Shown here in pieces: positions 45,529 to 52,498 of a stretch of 58,199 nt of DNA (the stretch's first letter is position 1; each line of letters begins with the position of its first letter). The notes beneath the pieces were generated by a model, which had not been told where the DNA came from, ran no database searches, and saw nothing but the letters and a program-made list of their open reading frames with translations. Position numbers and translations under genes: made by a program. This stretch comes from Frankiales bacterium (lineage in GTDB: Bacteria > Actinomycetota > Actinomycetes > Mycobacteriales > SCTD01), in NCBI GenBank assembly GCA_025465465.1, contig JAODND010000001.1, forward strand, positions 1 to 58,199. Direction: 5' to 3'.

Positions 45529-45660
45529 AGGGTCTCCTTCGGTCTCTAGAACGGCATTCTGTCGTACGCCTCAGAAGTTGGCCGCACGGACCTCGTTTTG
45601 TCACCGATGAGCCATAGCCTCGGCAGACGTCTCCAGTGCACGACCACTCAGGAGGACCGC

Positions 45661-46419
45661 ATGACCATCAAAACCACGTACGAGCCCGGTGAGCCGATCT
45701 GGGTCGACCTCGCAACCCCCGACATCGACAAGACCATCGCCTTCTACGGGTCGCTGTTCGGCTGGACGTGCGACCGCACCCGCGAGGCGGAGTTCGGGGG
45801 ATACTCCAACTTCTCGAAGGACGGCAAGCTCGTCGCGGGCGTGATGCCACTCATGCAGGAGGGCATGCCGCCGGTGTGGTCGACCTACGTCTGCACCGAC
45901 GACACCGACAAGACCGTCGCCAAGGTCACGGAGGCCGGCGGTGCCGTCGTGGCGCCGCCGATGGCCGTGATGGAGCTCGGGACCATGGCCGTGTTCACCG
46001 CGACGGACGGGTCCTTCTTCGGCACCTGGCAGTCGGGCACCCACCTCGGCTCCGAGCGCGTGCAGGAGGAGGGCTGTCTGTCCTGGGTCGAGCTGTCGAC
46101 CCGCGACCTCGAGGCCGCGATCCCGTTCTACGAGGCGGTGTTCGGCTGGACCGCCAACCGCCAGGAGGGCTACACCGAGTTCCAGCGGGGTGGCACGTCG
46201 GTGGCCGGCTGCATGGACATGAACCCGATGGTGCCGGCCGAGGTCCCGTCGTACTGGATGCCCTACTTCGGCGCGGCCGACCCGGCCGCCAAGGCGCAGG
46301 AGGTGGCCTCGCTCGGCGGCACCGTCCTGGTGCCCCTGGTCGAGATGGACCAGCTCGCCTTCTCCGTCGTCCAAGACCCCCACGGCTCCACCTTCGGCCT
46401 CCTCAACCTCAAACCCTGA
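45661..46419 (+). CDS. Two-domain VOC (glyoxalase-like) protein
   Basis: 252 residues, ATG 45661 with AGGAGGA upstream. Two VOC repeats: PIWVDLATPDIDKTIAFYGS, then LFGW; and SWVELSTRDLEAAIPFYEA, then VFGW, each ending in a D-x-x-G-x-x-F-G element (TDGSFFGTW; QDPHGSTFGLLN). Resembles the actinobacterial 27-kDa Cfp30B type. Metal ligands are incomplete (no clear H/E set), so it may bind rather than convert a ligand. Followed by a perfect 21-bp inverted repeat. Confidence 0.9.
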   Translation: MTIKTTYEPGEPIWVDLATPDIDKTIAFYGSLFGWTCDRTREAEFGGYSNFSKDGKLVAGVMPLMQEGMPPVWSTYVCTDDTDKTVAKVTEAGGAVVAPPMAVMELGTMAVFTATDGSFFGTWQSGTHLGSERVQEEGCLSWVELSTRDLEAAIPFYEAVFGWTANRQEGYTEFQRGGTSVAGCMDMNPMVPAEVPSYWMPYFGAADPAAKAQEVASLGGTVLVPLVEMDQLAFSVVQDPHGSTFGLLNLKP

Positions 46420-46423
46420 CCGA

Positions 46424-46482
46424 TGGATGTGGACAGATGGGCTGGCCCGGAGGGGTGACAGCAGCCCATCTGTCCACATCCA
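46424..46482. repeat. Perfect 21-bp inverted repeat with 17-base loop
   Basis: Arms 46424-46444 and 46462-46482 are exact reverse complements; each contains TGTGGACAGATGGGCTG or its complement. It lies between the VOC stop and the next gene, with no T-tract after it. Possible functions: strong transcript end without U-tract, or an operator/attenuating element for the gene at 46503, whose -10 box follows eight bases later. Confidence 0.9.
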
Positions 46483-46490
46483 CGGCCCGC

Positions 46491-46496
46491 TAGGTT
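46491..46496 (+). promoter_or_regulatory. Putative -10 box for leaderless dehydrogenase gene
   Basis: TAGGTT, six bases before ATG 46503. The right arm of the 21-bp inverted repeat covers the region where the -35 box would be. Confidence 0.45.
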
Positions 46497-46502
46497 GGGG
46501 TC

Positions 46503-47369
46503 ATGAAGGTCGCCTTCCTGGGTCTGGGTCGGATGGGTGCGCCGATGGCCGCCCACGTGGTGCGCGCGGGTCACGACGTGACCGTCTGGAACCGCACCTC
46601 GGGCAAGGCCGGCAACCTCGTGGAGCTCGGCGCCACCGAGGCCCGCACGGTGGCCTCCGCGGTCGCGGGTGCGGAGGTCGTCGTCCTCATGCTCTTCGGG
46701 CCGGACGCGGTCCGAGCCGTGCTCTCCGACGTGCTCGACCACGCCCCCGGTGCACTGGTCCTCGACGCCTCGACGGTCGGACCGGATGCCGCCCACGAGT
46801 TCGCCAAGGCCTGTCACGCCCGCGGGCTCAGGTATGTCGACGCCCCCGTGGCCGGCACCGTCAAGCCAGCCACGGACGGCACCCTCGGTGTCTTCCTCGG
46901 CGGCGCGCCCGAGGACGTCGCCGTCGCTCAGGAGCTCGCCGAGCTCTGGGGCGATCCCGCCCGGGTGCGGCACGTCGGCGGCGTCGGCAGCGCATCGGCG
47001 CTGAAGCTCTGCGTCAACCAGAGCCTGGGCGTGATGGCCGCGGGAGTCGGGGAGGCGCTTCGCCTCGGGCACGACCTCGGCCTCGACCGGGACCTGCTCC
47101 TCGGGGTGCTGGGTCAGACCGCCTACGGCTGGTACGTCGGCCAGAAGCTCCCGATGATCCAGGCCGACGACTACTCCGACACCACGTTCTCCGTCGACCT
47201 GATGGCCAAGGACCTCGACCTGGCCGTCACGTCCGCCGACAGCGATCTCGAGGTCACGCGCGCCTGCCTCGACCAGGCCAAGCGCACGCTCGCCGCCGGC
47301 CACGCCGGCGAGGACTACGCAGCGATCACCGGGCACCTGGCGGGCGAGGGCGAGGCCAACGGGTACTGA
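46503..47369 (+). CDS. NAD-binding beta-hydroxyacid dehydrogenase (3-hydroxyisobutyrate dehydrogenase family)
   Basis: 288 residues. Rossmann motif AFLGLGRMGAPMAAHVV, substrate loop VDAPVAGTVKPATDGTLGV near residue 115, catalytic Lys in ASALKLCVNQSLG near residue 165, and KDLDLAVTSA in the C-terminal helical domain. Substrate unknown; paralogous to the gene at 17223. Monocistronic and bracketed by two different inverted repeats (46424-46482 and 47377-47439). Confidence 0.93.
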   Translation: MKVAFLGLGRMGAPMAAHVVRAGHDVTVWNRTSGKAGNLVELGATEARTVASAVAGAEVVVLMLFGPDAVRAVLSDVLDHAPGALVLDASTVGPDAAHEFAKACHARGLRYVDAPVAGTVKPATDGTLGVFLGGAPEDVAVAQELAELWGDPARVRHVGGVGSASALKLCVNQSLGVMAAGVGEALRLGHDLGLDRDLLLGVLGQTAYGWYVGQKLPMIQADDYSDTTFSVDLMAKDLDLAVTSADSDLEVTRACLDQAKRTLAAGHAGEDYAAITGHLAGEGEANGY

Positions 47370-47376
47370 TCCCCGC

Positions 47377-47439
47377 TGATCCACGGAGAGTTGCGGGCGG
47401 ATTCGTCGCGTCGAAAGGCTCAGAACGCTCCGTGGATCA
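47377..47439. repeat. 12-bp perfect inverted repeat between convergent genes
   Basis: TGATCCACGGAG (47377-47388) and CTCCGTGGATCA (47428-47439), 39-base loop, between the dehydrogenase stop and the proA stop. Likely a bidirectional transcript-end hairpin, though the loop is long and no T-tract follows. Confidence 0.75.
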
Positions 47440-47453
47440 CCCCCCGGACGGGC

Positions 47454-48695
47454 TCAGCCGCGCACGTGGCCGTCGCCCGTGACGACGTAGGTGGTCGAGG
47501 TCAGCTCCGGGAGGCCCATCGGGCCGCGGGCGTGCAGCTTCTGCGTCGAGATGCCGATCTCGGCCCCGAAGCCGAACTCCCCACCGTCGGTGAACCGCGT
47601 CGACGCGTTGATCATCACGGCAGCGGAGTCGAGGCCCTTCACGAAGCGGCGCGCCTCGTCGATGTCGCGGGTGACGATGGCCTCGGTGTGCCCACTCCCC
47701 CACCGGCGGATGTGCGCGACCGCCTCGTCGAGGGAGTCGACCACGCCCACGGCGAGGTCGAGGGAGAGGTACTCCGCGGCCCAGTCCTCATCAGTGGCCG
47801 TTACGGCGCTCTCGTCGAACGATCCGGCGCGCGCATCCGTGTGCAGCGTCACGCCCTTGTCCTTCAGGGCCTTCACCGCGAGCGGCAGGAACGCGTCAGC
47901 GACGGCGGAGTGCACGAGCAGCGTCTCCGCGGCATTGCAGACGGAGGGCCGTGAGACCTTCGCGTCCACGATGATCGCGACGGCCTTCTCGAGGTCGGCC
48001 GCCTCGTCGACGTACACCGTGCAGTTGCCGACGCCGGTCTCGATGACGGGCACGATGCTGTTCTCGACGACCGACGAGATCAGCGAAGCCCCGCCGCGCG
48101 GGATCAGGACGTCGACCAGACCGCGGGCCCGCATCAGCTCCTCGACCGAGGAGCGGTCGGTGCCGGGTACGAGCTGGATGCTGTGCTCCGGCAGTCCGGT
48201 GGCGGCTGTGCTCAGCACGTCGACGATGACCTCGTTGGAGTGGTAGGCCGAGGCAGAACCCCTGAGCAGTACGGCATTCCCGCTCTTGACGCAGAGGCCG
48301 GCCGCATCGGCCGTGACGTTGGGGCGGGCCTCGTAGACGATGCCGACGACCCCGAGCGGGACCCGGACCTGACGCAGCTCCAGGCCGTTCGGCAGCGACG
48401 AGCCGCGGATGACCTCCCCCACCGGGTCGGGCAGGGTCGCCACGTGCCGCAGCCCGTCGGCCATCGCCGCGATGCGGCTCTCCGTCAGCGTGAGGCGGTC
48501 GAGCAAGGCCTCGCTGGTGCCGTGTGCCCGGCCCGCGTCCACGTCGCGCTTGTTGGCCTCGAGGATGCGGGCCGACTCCGCGACGAGTGCGTCGGCCATC
48601 GACAGCAGCGCCGCGTCCTTGGTCTTGCGCGGCAGCGGCGCCAGCGCGGCGGCAGCAGACTTGGCACGGCGGGCAGCGTCGAGGACCTCGCTCAT
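47454..48695 (-). CDS. proA: Gamma-glutamyl phosphate reductase
   Basis: 413 residues from ATG 48695. Aldehyde-dehydrogenase fold: [51 protein letters not shown], the catalytic Cys in [16 protein letters not shown], and [22 protein letters not shown] (in parts) near the end. Second step of proline synthesis, producing glutamate semialdehyde. Close to proB but separated by the DUF1003 gene on the other strand. TACGCT six bases upstream suggests a leaderless mRNA. Confidence 0.97.
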   Translation of the reverse strand: MSEVLDAARRAKSAAAALAPLPRKTKDAALLSMADALVAESARILEANKRDVDAGRAHGTSEALLDRLTLTESRIAAMADGLRHVATLPDPVGEVIRGSSLPNGLELRQVRVPLGVVGIVYEARPNVTADAAGLCVKSGNAVLLRGSASAYHSNEVIVDVLSTAATGLPEHSIQLVPGTDRSSVEELMRARGLVDVLIPRGGASLISSVVENSIVPVIETGVGNCTVYVDEAADLEKAVAIIVDAKVSRPSVCNAAETLLVHSAVADAFLPLAVKALKDKGVTLHTDARAGSFDESAVTATDEDWAAEYLSLDLAVGVVDSLDEAVAHIRRWGSGHTEAIVTRDIDEARRFVKGLDSAAVMINASTRFTDGGEFGFGAEIGISTQKLHARGPMGLPELTSTTYVVTGDGHVRG

Positions 48696-48701
48696 GCCTC
48701 G

Positions 48702-48707
48702 AGCGTA
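48702..48707 (-). promoter_or_regulatory. Putative -10 box for leaderless proA
   Basis: TACGCT on the minus strand, six bases before ATG 48695. Confidence 0.45.
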
Positions 48708-48780
48708 ACCGCGGTCAGCTACCTGTACCACGGCGCGGCGGCACCGCACGCGTTCGGGTCCACCTGCGACGCTTCCCTCC

Positions 48781-49266
48781 ATGAGCGATCTCAGCGACGC
48801 GCTGGAGCCCTACACCCGACACGAGAAGGACGCCTGGGCAGGGGTCCGGAAGGTGCAGGACGACGTCACCGACGCGATCACAGCCTTTGCCGGGTCGCTG
48901 TCGTTCGTCTACATCCACGTCGGCTGGTTCGCGGTCTGGGTGCTGGCCAACGTCGGCGCCTTCGGCCTGAGCGCCTTCGACACGTTCCCCTTCGGGCTGC
49001 TGACGCTGATCGTCAGCCTCGAGGCGATCTTCCTCTCGACGTTCGTCATGATCAGCCAGAACCGGCAGGCCGCCCGGGCCGACGTCCGCTCCGAGCTCGA
49101 CTTCGAGACCAACCTCCGCTCAGAGGTGTGGTCGGTGCACATCGGCCGCAAGCTCGGACTCGATCCACACGAGGTCGAGGAGCACGTGCAGCGGCTCGTC
49201 GCCAAGACCCGCACCGGCCTGGTCGACGGCAGCGCCGAGGACGTCAACCCGGCCGTCGACTCCTAG
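48781..49266 (+). CDS. DUF1003 membrane protein
   Basis: 161 residues with two adjacent membrane helices: [20 protein letters not shown] and [20 protein letters not shown], followed by the family's conserved [20 protein letters not shown]. Cytosolic C-terminal tail. Function unknown. Lies between proA and proB on the opposite strand. Its TAG stop shares a CTAG palindrome with the proB stop. Confidence 0.88.
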   Translation: MSDLSDALEPYTRHEKDAWAGVRKVQDDVTDAITAFAGSLSFVYIHVGWFAVWVLANVGAFGLSAFDTFPFGLLTLIVSLEAIFLSTFVMISQNRQAARADVRSELDFETNLRSEVWSVHIGRKLGLDPHEVEEHVQRLVAKTRTGLVDGSAEDVNPAVDS

Positions 49267-50336
49267 AGGACCACCAGGTCGTCGCGGTGGACGACCTCCT
49301 TCAGGCCTGACCCGCGGGTGGACTGGCCGAGCAGCGCCGGCAGCTCCCCCGCGTCGTAGGCGACCAGTCCGCGGGCGACGGCCACCCCGGCGGTCGACAC
49401 CAGCTCGACCGGGTCGCCCGCGACGAAGTCGCCGTCGACGGCGGTGATGCCGGCAGGAAGGAGCGACAGTCGGCGCTCGCAGACCGCTCGCACCGCACCG
49501 TCGTCCAGGACCAGCCTGCCCCGTGGCGTCGAGGCGTGCGCCAGCCAGAGCAGCCGGGCTGAGGTCCGGCCCCCCGTGGGGGCGAAGTAGGTGCCTCCCT
49601 CGCCGGCCAGCAGGTCGAGGACGGAGGCGGCGGACCCGAGCAGGACGGGGATGCCGGCGGCGGTGGCGACGCGTGCCGCGTCCACCTTGGAGGCCATGCC
49701 ACCGGTGCCGACGCCCGTGCCGCTGCCGCCGACGCGGACACCCTCGAGGTCGGCCGGGCTCTCCACGGTCGGGATCAGCGAGGTGCCGCTCTTGCGGGGG
49801 TCTCCGTCGTGCAGGCCGTCCACGTCGGACAGCAGGACGAGTGCGTCGGCTCGCACGAGGTGCGCCACGAGGGCGGCGAGGCGGTCGTTGTCCCCGAACC
49901 GGATCTCGTCGGTGGCCACGGCGTCGTTCTCGTTGACCACAGGGACGACGCCGAGCGCCAGCAGTCGGTCGAGGGTGGTCTGGGCGTTGCGGTAGTGCGC
50001 CCTGCGTACGACGTCGTCGGCCGTGAGCAGCACCTGGCCGACCGTGCGGCCGTGCCGGGCGAACGCCAGCGAGTACGAGTGGACGAGCTCGGCCTGGCCG
50101 ACCGAGGCCGCTGCCTGCTGGGTGGCGAGGTCGCGGGGTCGCTTGGCGAGACCGAGCGGCGCGAGGCCGGCGGCGATGGCGCCGGAGGACACGAGCACCA
50201 GACCGTTGCGGGTCGCGAGCGATGAGACGAGGGCGTCGAGGCGCGCGACGTCGAGACCGCCCTGGGCGGTGGTGAGCGACGACGACCCGACCTTGACGAC
50301 GAGCCGCTGCGCGTCGGCGATCGCGGCTCTGGTCAC
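49263..50336 (-). CDS. proB: Glutamate 5-kinase with PUA domain
   Basis: 357 residues. Amino-acid-kinase domain: LVVKVGSSSLT, LVLVSSGAIAAGL, VVPVVNENDAVATDEIRFGD, LLSDVDGLHDGDP and GTGGMASKVDAARVAT; then a C-terminal PUA domain (GRLVLDDGAVRAVCERRLSL onward). Commits glutamate to proline synthesis and is normally feedback inhibited by proline. GTG start nine bases after the obg stop, so it is co-transcribed with obg and the ribosomal protein genes. The stop overlaps the convergent DUF1003 stop. Confidence 0.97.
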   Translation of the reverse strand: MTRAAIADAQRLVVKVGSSSLTTAQGGLDVARLDALVSSLATRNGLVLVSSGAIAAGLAPLGLAKRPRDLATQQAAASVGQAELVHSYSLAFARHGRTVGQVLLTADDVVRRAHYRNAQTTLDRLLALGVVPVVNENDAVATDEIRFGDNDRLAALVAHLVRADALVLLSDVDGLHDGDPRKSGTSLIPTVESPADLEGVRVGGSGTGVGTGGMASKVDAARVATAAGIPVLLGSAASVLDLLAGEGGTYFAPTGGRTSARLLWLAHASTPRGRLVLDDGAVRAVCERRLSLLPAGITAVDGDFVAGDPVELVSTAGVAVARGLVAYDAGELPALLGQSTRGSGLKEVVHRDDLVVL

Positions 50337-50345
50337 CGTCGAACC

Positions 50346-51764
50346 CTATTCGTCGAGCTCGAGACCCAGTCGCTCGGCACGGCGCAGGTCCTTCTCGTAC
50401 CGCCTTTGCTCGGCGTTCGTGCGGTCGCGGTTCTCGAAGCGCACGTCCTGACCGCGCATCCCGCTGGCAAACTCCTCGAGCAGGGTCGGCTGCCAGTCGA
50501 AGACGACCTCGCCGATCGCCACCTCGACGCCCGGTGTGGCCCCCATGTCGGCCAGCTTCTTCTCGACCCCGAGCCGCGCCAGCCGGTCGGCGAGATAGCC
50601 GACCGCCTCGTCGTTGTTGAAGTCGGTCTGCTGCACCCAGCGCTGCGGCTTCGCGCCGGTGACGACATAGATCTCGCCGTCGAGGTGCACGTCGAAGCCG
50701 AGGTCGTCGACCGCCGTCGGCCGCAGCACGATCCGGGTGGCCTGCTCGATCGGCTGCGCCTTGCGCCAGGCCTCGATCTCCTCGGCGAGGGCGAAGGACA
50801 GCTCCTTCAGACCCAGTCGGGAGACGGCGCTGACCGTGAGGACGCGATAGCCGCGGGCCTCCAGCTCGGGGGTCACGATGTCGGCGAGGTCATGGCCCTC
50901 TGGCAGGTCGGCCTTGTTGAGGACGACGAGCCGCGGCCGGTCCATCAGCGACGTCTTGTACTGCGCCAGCTCCGACTCGATGGCCTCGAGATCGCCGACA
51001 GGGTCGCGGGAGTTGTCGAGGGTGCCGCAGTCGAGCACGTGGACGAGGACGGCGCATCGCTCGACGTGGCGGAGGAACTCCAGGCCGAGGCCCTTGCCCT
51101 GCGCGGCGCCCGGGATGAGGCCGGGGACGTCGGCAACCGTGAACGTGGTGCCGGCTGCCTGCACGACGCCGAGGTTCGGGATCAGGGTCGTGAACGGGTA
51201 GTCGGCGATCTTCGGTCGGGCAGCCGACATCGCGGCGATCAGCGAGCTCTTGCCGGCCGAGGGGAACCCGACGAGGGCCGCGTCGGCGACCGACTTGAGC
51301 TCGAGGGTGATCTCGGCCGTCTCGCCGAGCGTGCCGAGCAGCGCGAAGCCGGGGGCCTTGCGCTTGGTCGACGCGAGCGAGGCGTTGCCGAGGCCGCCCT
51401 GCCCGCCCTTGGCGACGACGTAGCGCGTGCCCTCACCCATGAGGTCGGCGAGGACCTCGCCGTCGGGTCCGACGACCACGGTGCCGTTGGGCACGGGCAA
51501 CTCGACGGTCTGGCCGTTGGCGCCTTGGCGCATGTCACCGGCGCCGGGCTTGCCGCTCGTGGCCTTCTGGTGCGGGTGGTAGTGGTAGTCGAGCAGCGTC
51601 GTCACGTTGTGGTCGACGACCAGCACCACGTCGCCGCCGTGGCCACCGTCTGCCCCATCGGGACCCCCGAGAGGCTTGAACTTCTCCCGCCGTACGGAGG
51701 CGCAACCGTGCCCGCCGTCCCCAGCACTGACGTGCAGGACAACGCGGTCGACGAAGGTGGTCAC
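50346..51764 (-). CDS. obg: GTPase Obg (CgtA)
   Basis: 472 residues in three parts: a glycine-rich Obg fold ([37 protein letters not shown]), a G domain (G1 [10 protein letters not shown]3 [10 protein letters not shown]4 NKADLPEG, G5-like SAVSR), and a C-terminal OCT domain as in actinobacteria. Acts in 50S assembly and growth control. GTG start. Preceded by a terminator-like hairpin after rpmA. Confidence 0.97.
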   Translation of the reverse strand: MTTFVDRVVLHVSAGDGGHGCASVRREKFKPLGGPDGADGGHGGDVVLVVDHNVTTLLDYHYHPHQKATSGKPGAGDMRQGANGQTVELPVPNGTVVVGPDGEVLADLMGEGTRYVVAKGGQGGLGNASLASTKRKAPGFALLGTLGETAEITLELKSVADAALVGFPSAGKSSLIAAMSAARPKIADYPFTTLIPNLGVVQAAGTTFTVADVPGLIPGAAQGKGLGLEFLRHVERCAVLVHVLDCGTLDNSRDPVGDLEAIESELAQYKTSLMDRPRLVVLNKADLPEGHDLADIVTPELEARGYRVLTVSAVSRLGLKELSFALAEEIEAWRKAQPIEQATRIVLRPTAVDDLGFDVHLDGEIYVVTGAKPQRWVQQTDFNNDEAVGYLADRLARLGVEKKLADMGATPGVEVAIGEVVFDWQPTLLEEFASGMRGQDVRFENRDRTNAEQRRYEKDLRRAERLGLELDE

Positions 51765-51775
51765 TACTGCCTCTC

Positions 51776-51806
51776 AAAGGCAAAGGGCGGACCCGAAGGC
51801 CCGCCC
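51776..51806 (-). terminator. Terminator-like hairpin between rpmA and obg
   Basis: In gene direction GGGCGGGCC-TTCG-GGTCCGCCC, a 9-bp stem (one G-U) with a UUCG tetraloop, followed by TTTGCCTTT. Placed 14 bases past the rpmA stop, so it would reduce read-through into obg-proB. Confidence 0.75.
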
Positions 51807-51820
51807 CTTGTCGTGTGGTC

Positions 51821-52075
51821 TTAAGCGACCGGCGTGATGCTCACGGTCTTGCGACCGCGCTTCAAGCCGAAGGTCACGGCGCCCGGGGCGAGCGCGAACA
51901 GCGTGTCGTCGCCACCGCGTCCGACCAGGTCACCGGGGTGGAAGTGGGTGCCGCGCTGGCGGACGATGATCTCGCCGGCCTTGACGACCTGGCCACCGAA
52001 GCGCTTCACGCCGAGGCGCTGGGCGTTCGAGTCACGACCGTTGCGGGAGGAGCTTGCGCCCTTCTTGTGTGCCAT
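51821..52075 (-). CDS. rpmA: 50S ribosomal protein L27
   Basis: 84 residues, typical length. [20 protein letters not shown] with the GSSRNGRDS signature, then [19 protein letters not shown]. No cleavable N-terminal extension of the Firmicutes type. Four bases after the rplU stop. Confidence 0.98.
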   Translation of the reverse strand: MAHKKGASSSRNGRDSNAQRLGVKRFGGQVVKAGEIIVRQRGTHFHPGDLVGRGGDDTLFALAPGAVTFGLKRGRKTVSITPVA

Positions 52076-52079
52076 GCCG

Positions 52080-52391
52080 TCAGCCCTTCACGATCTCGGT
52101 CACCTTGACCTGCGTGAGCCGCTGGCGGTGACCCATGCGCTTCTTGTACCCGGTCTTGTTCTTGTACTTCATGATGCTGATCTTCGGGCCCTTGGTGGCC
52201 GCGACGATCTCGGCCGAGACCGTGACGCCCGCGAGCGCCTTGGCGTCGCTGGTGACGGTCTCGCCGTCGACGACGAGCAGGGCCGGCAGCGTCACCGTCG
52301 AGCCAGCGGCACCGTCGAGCTTCTCGATCTCGACGGTGTCACCGACGGCGACCTTGTACTGCTTGCCGCCGGTCTTGACGATGGCGTACAC
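52080..52391 (-). CDS. rplU: 50S ribosomal protein L21
   Basis: 103 residues from GTG 52391 with Shine-Dalgarno [26 protein letters not shown] at the N-terminus, and [32 protein letters not shown] at the C-terminus. Longer in-frame extension is untranslated leader. First gene of rplU-rpmA-obg-proB. Confidence 0.98.
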   Translation of the reverse strand: MYAIVKTGGKQYKVAVGDTVEIEKLDGAAGSTVTLPALLVVDGETVTSDAKALAGVTVSAEIVAATKGPKISIMKYKNKTGYKKRMGHRQRLTQVKVTEIVKG

Positions 52392-52414
52392 GGACCTGCT
52401 CCTCGCTAGATGGG

Positions 52415-52447
52415 GGTTCGGGCGCGCACCCTGGCGCGCGCGGAACC
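52415..52447 (-). promoter_or_regulatory. GC-rich hairpin in the rplU leader
   Basis: GGTTC ... GAACC arms enclosing GCGCGC / GCGCGC pairing, immediately after the predicted transcript start. Possible mRNA-stability or L21 autoregulatory element; inferred. Confidence 0.5.
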
Positions 52448-52452
52448 TGCAC

Positions 52453-52482
52453 AGACTACCGGACACTGCGCCCGGCACTCAA
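52453..52482 (-). promoter_or_regulatory. Promoter of rplU-rpmA-obg-proB
   Basis: On the minus strand TTGAGT (52482-52477), 18 bases, TAGTCT (52458-52453); transcript start expected near 52446, giving a leader of about 55 bases. Confidence 0.65.
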
Positions 52483-52498
52483 ACCCTCCCCGGCACGG

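Noticed and set aside
46424..46482. Replication origin with DnaA boxes
   Set aside because: Only two imperfect boxes that are part of one hairpin, no AT-rich unwinding region, no dnaA/dnaN nearby.
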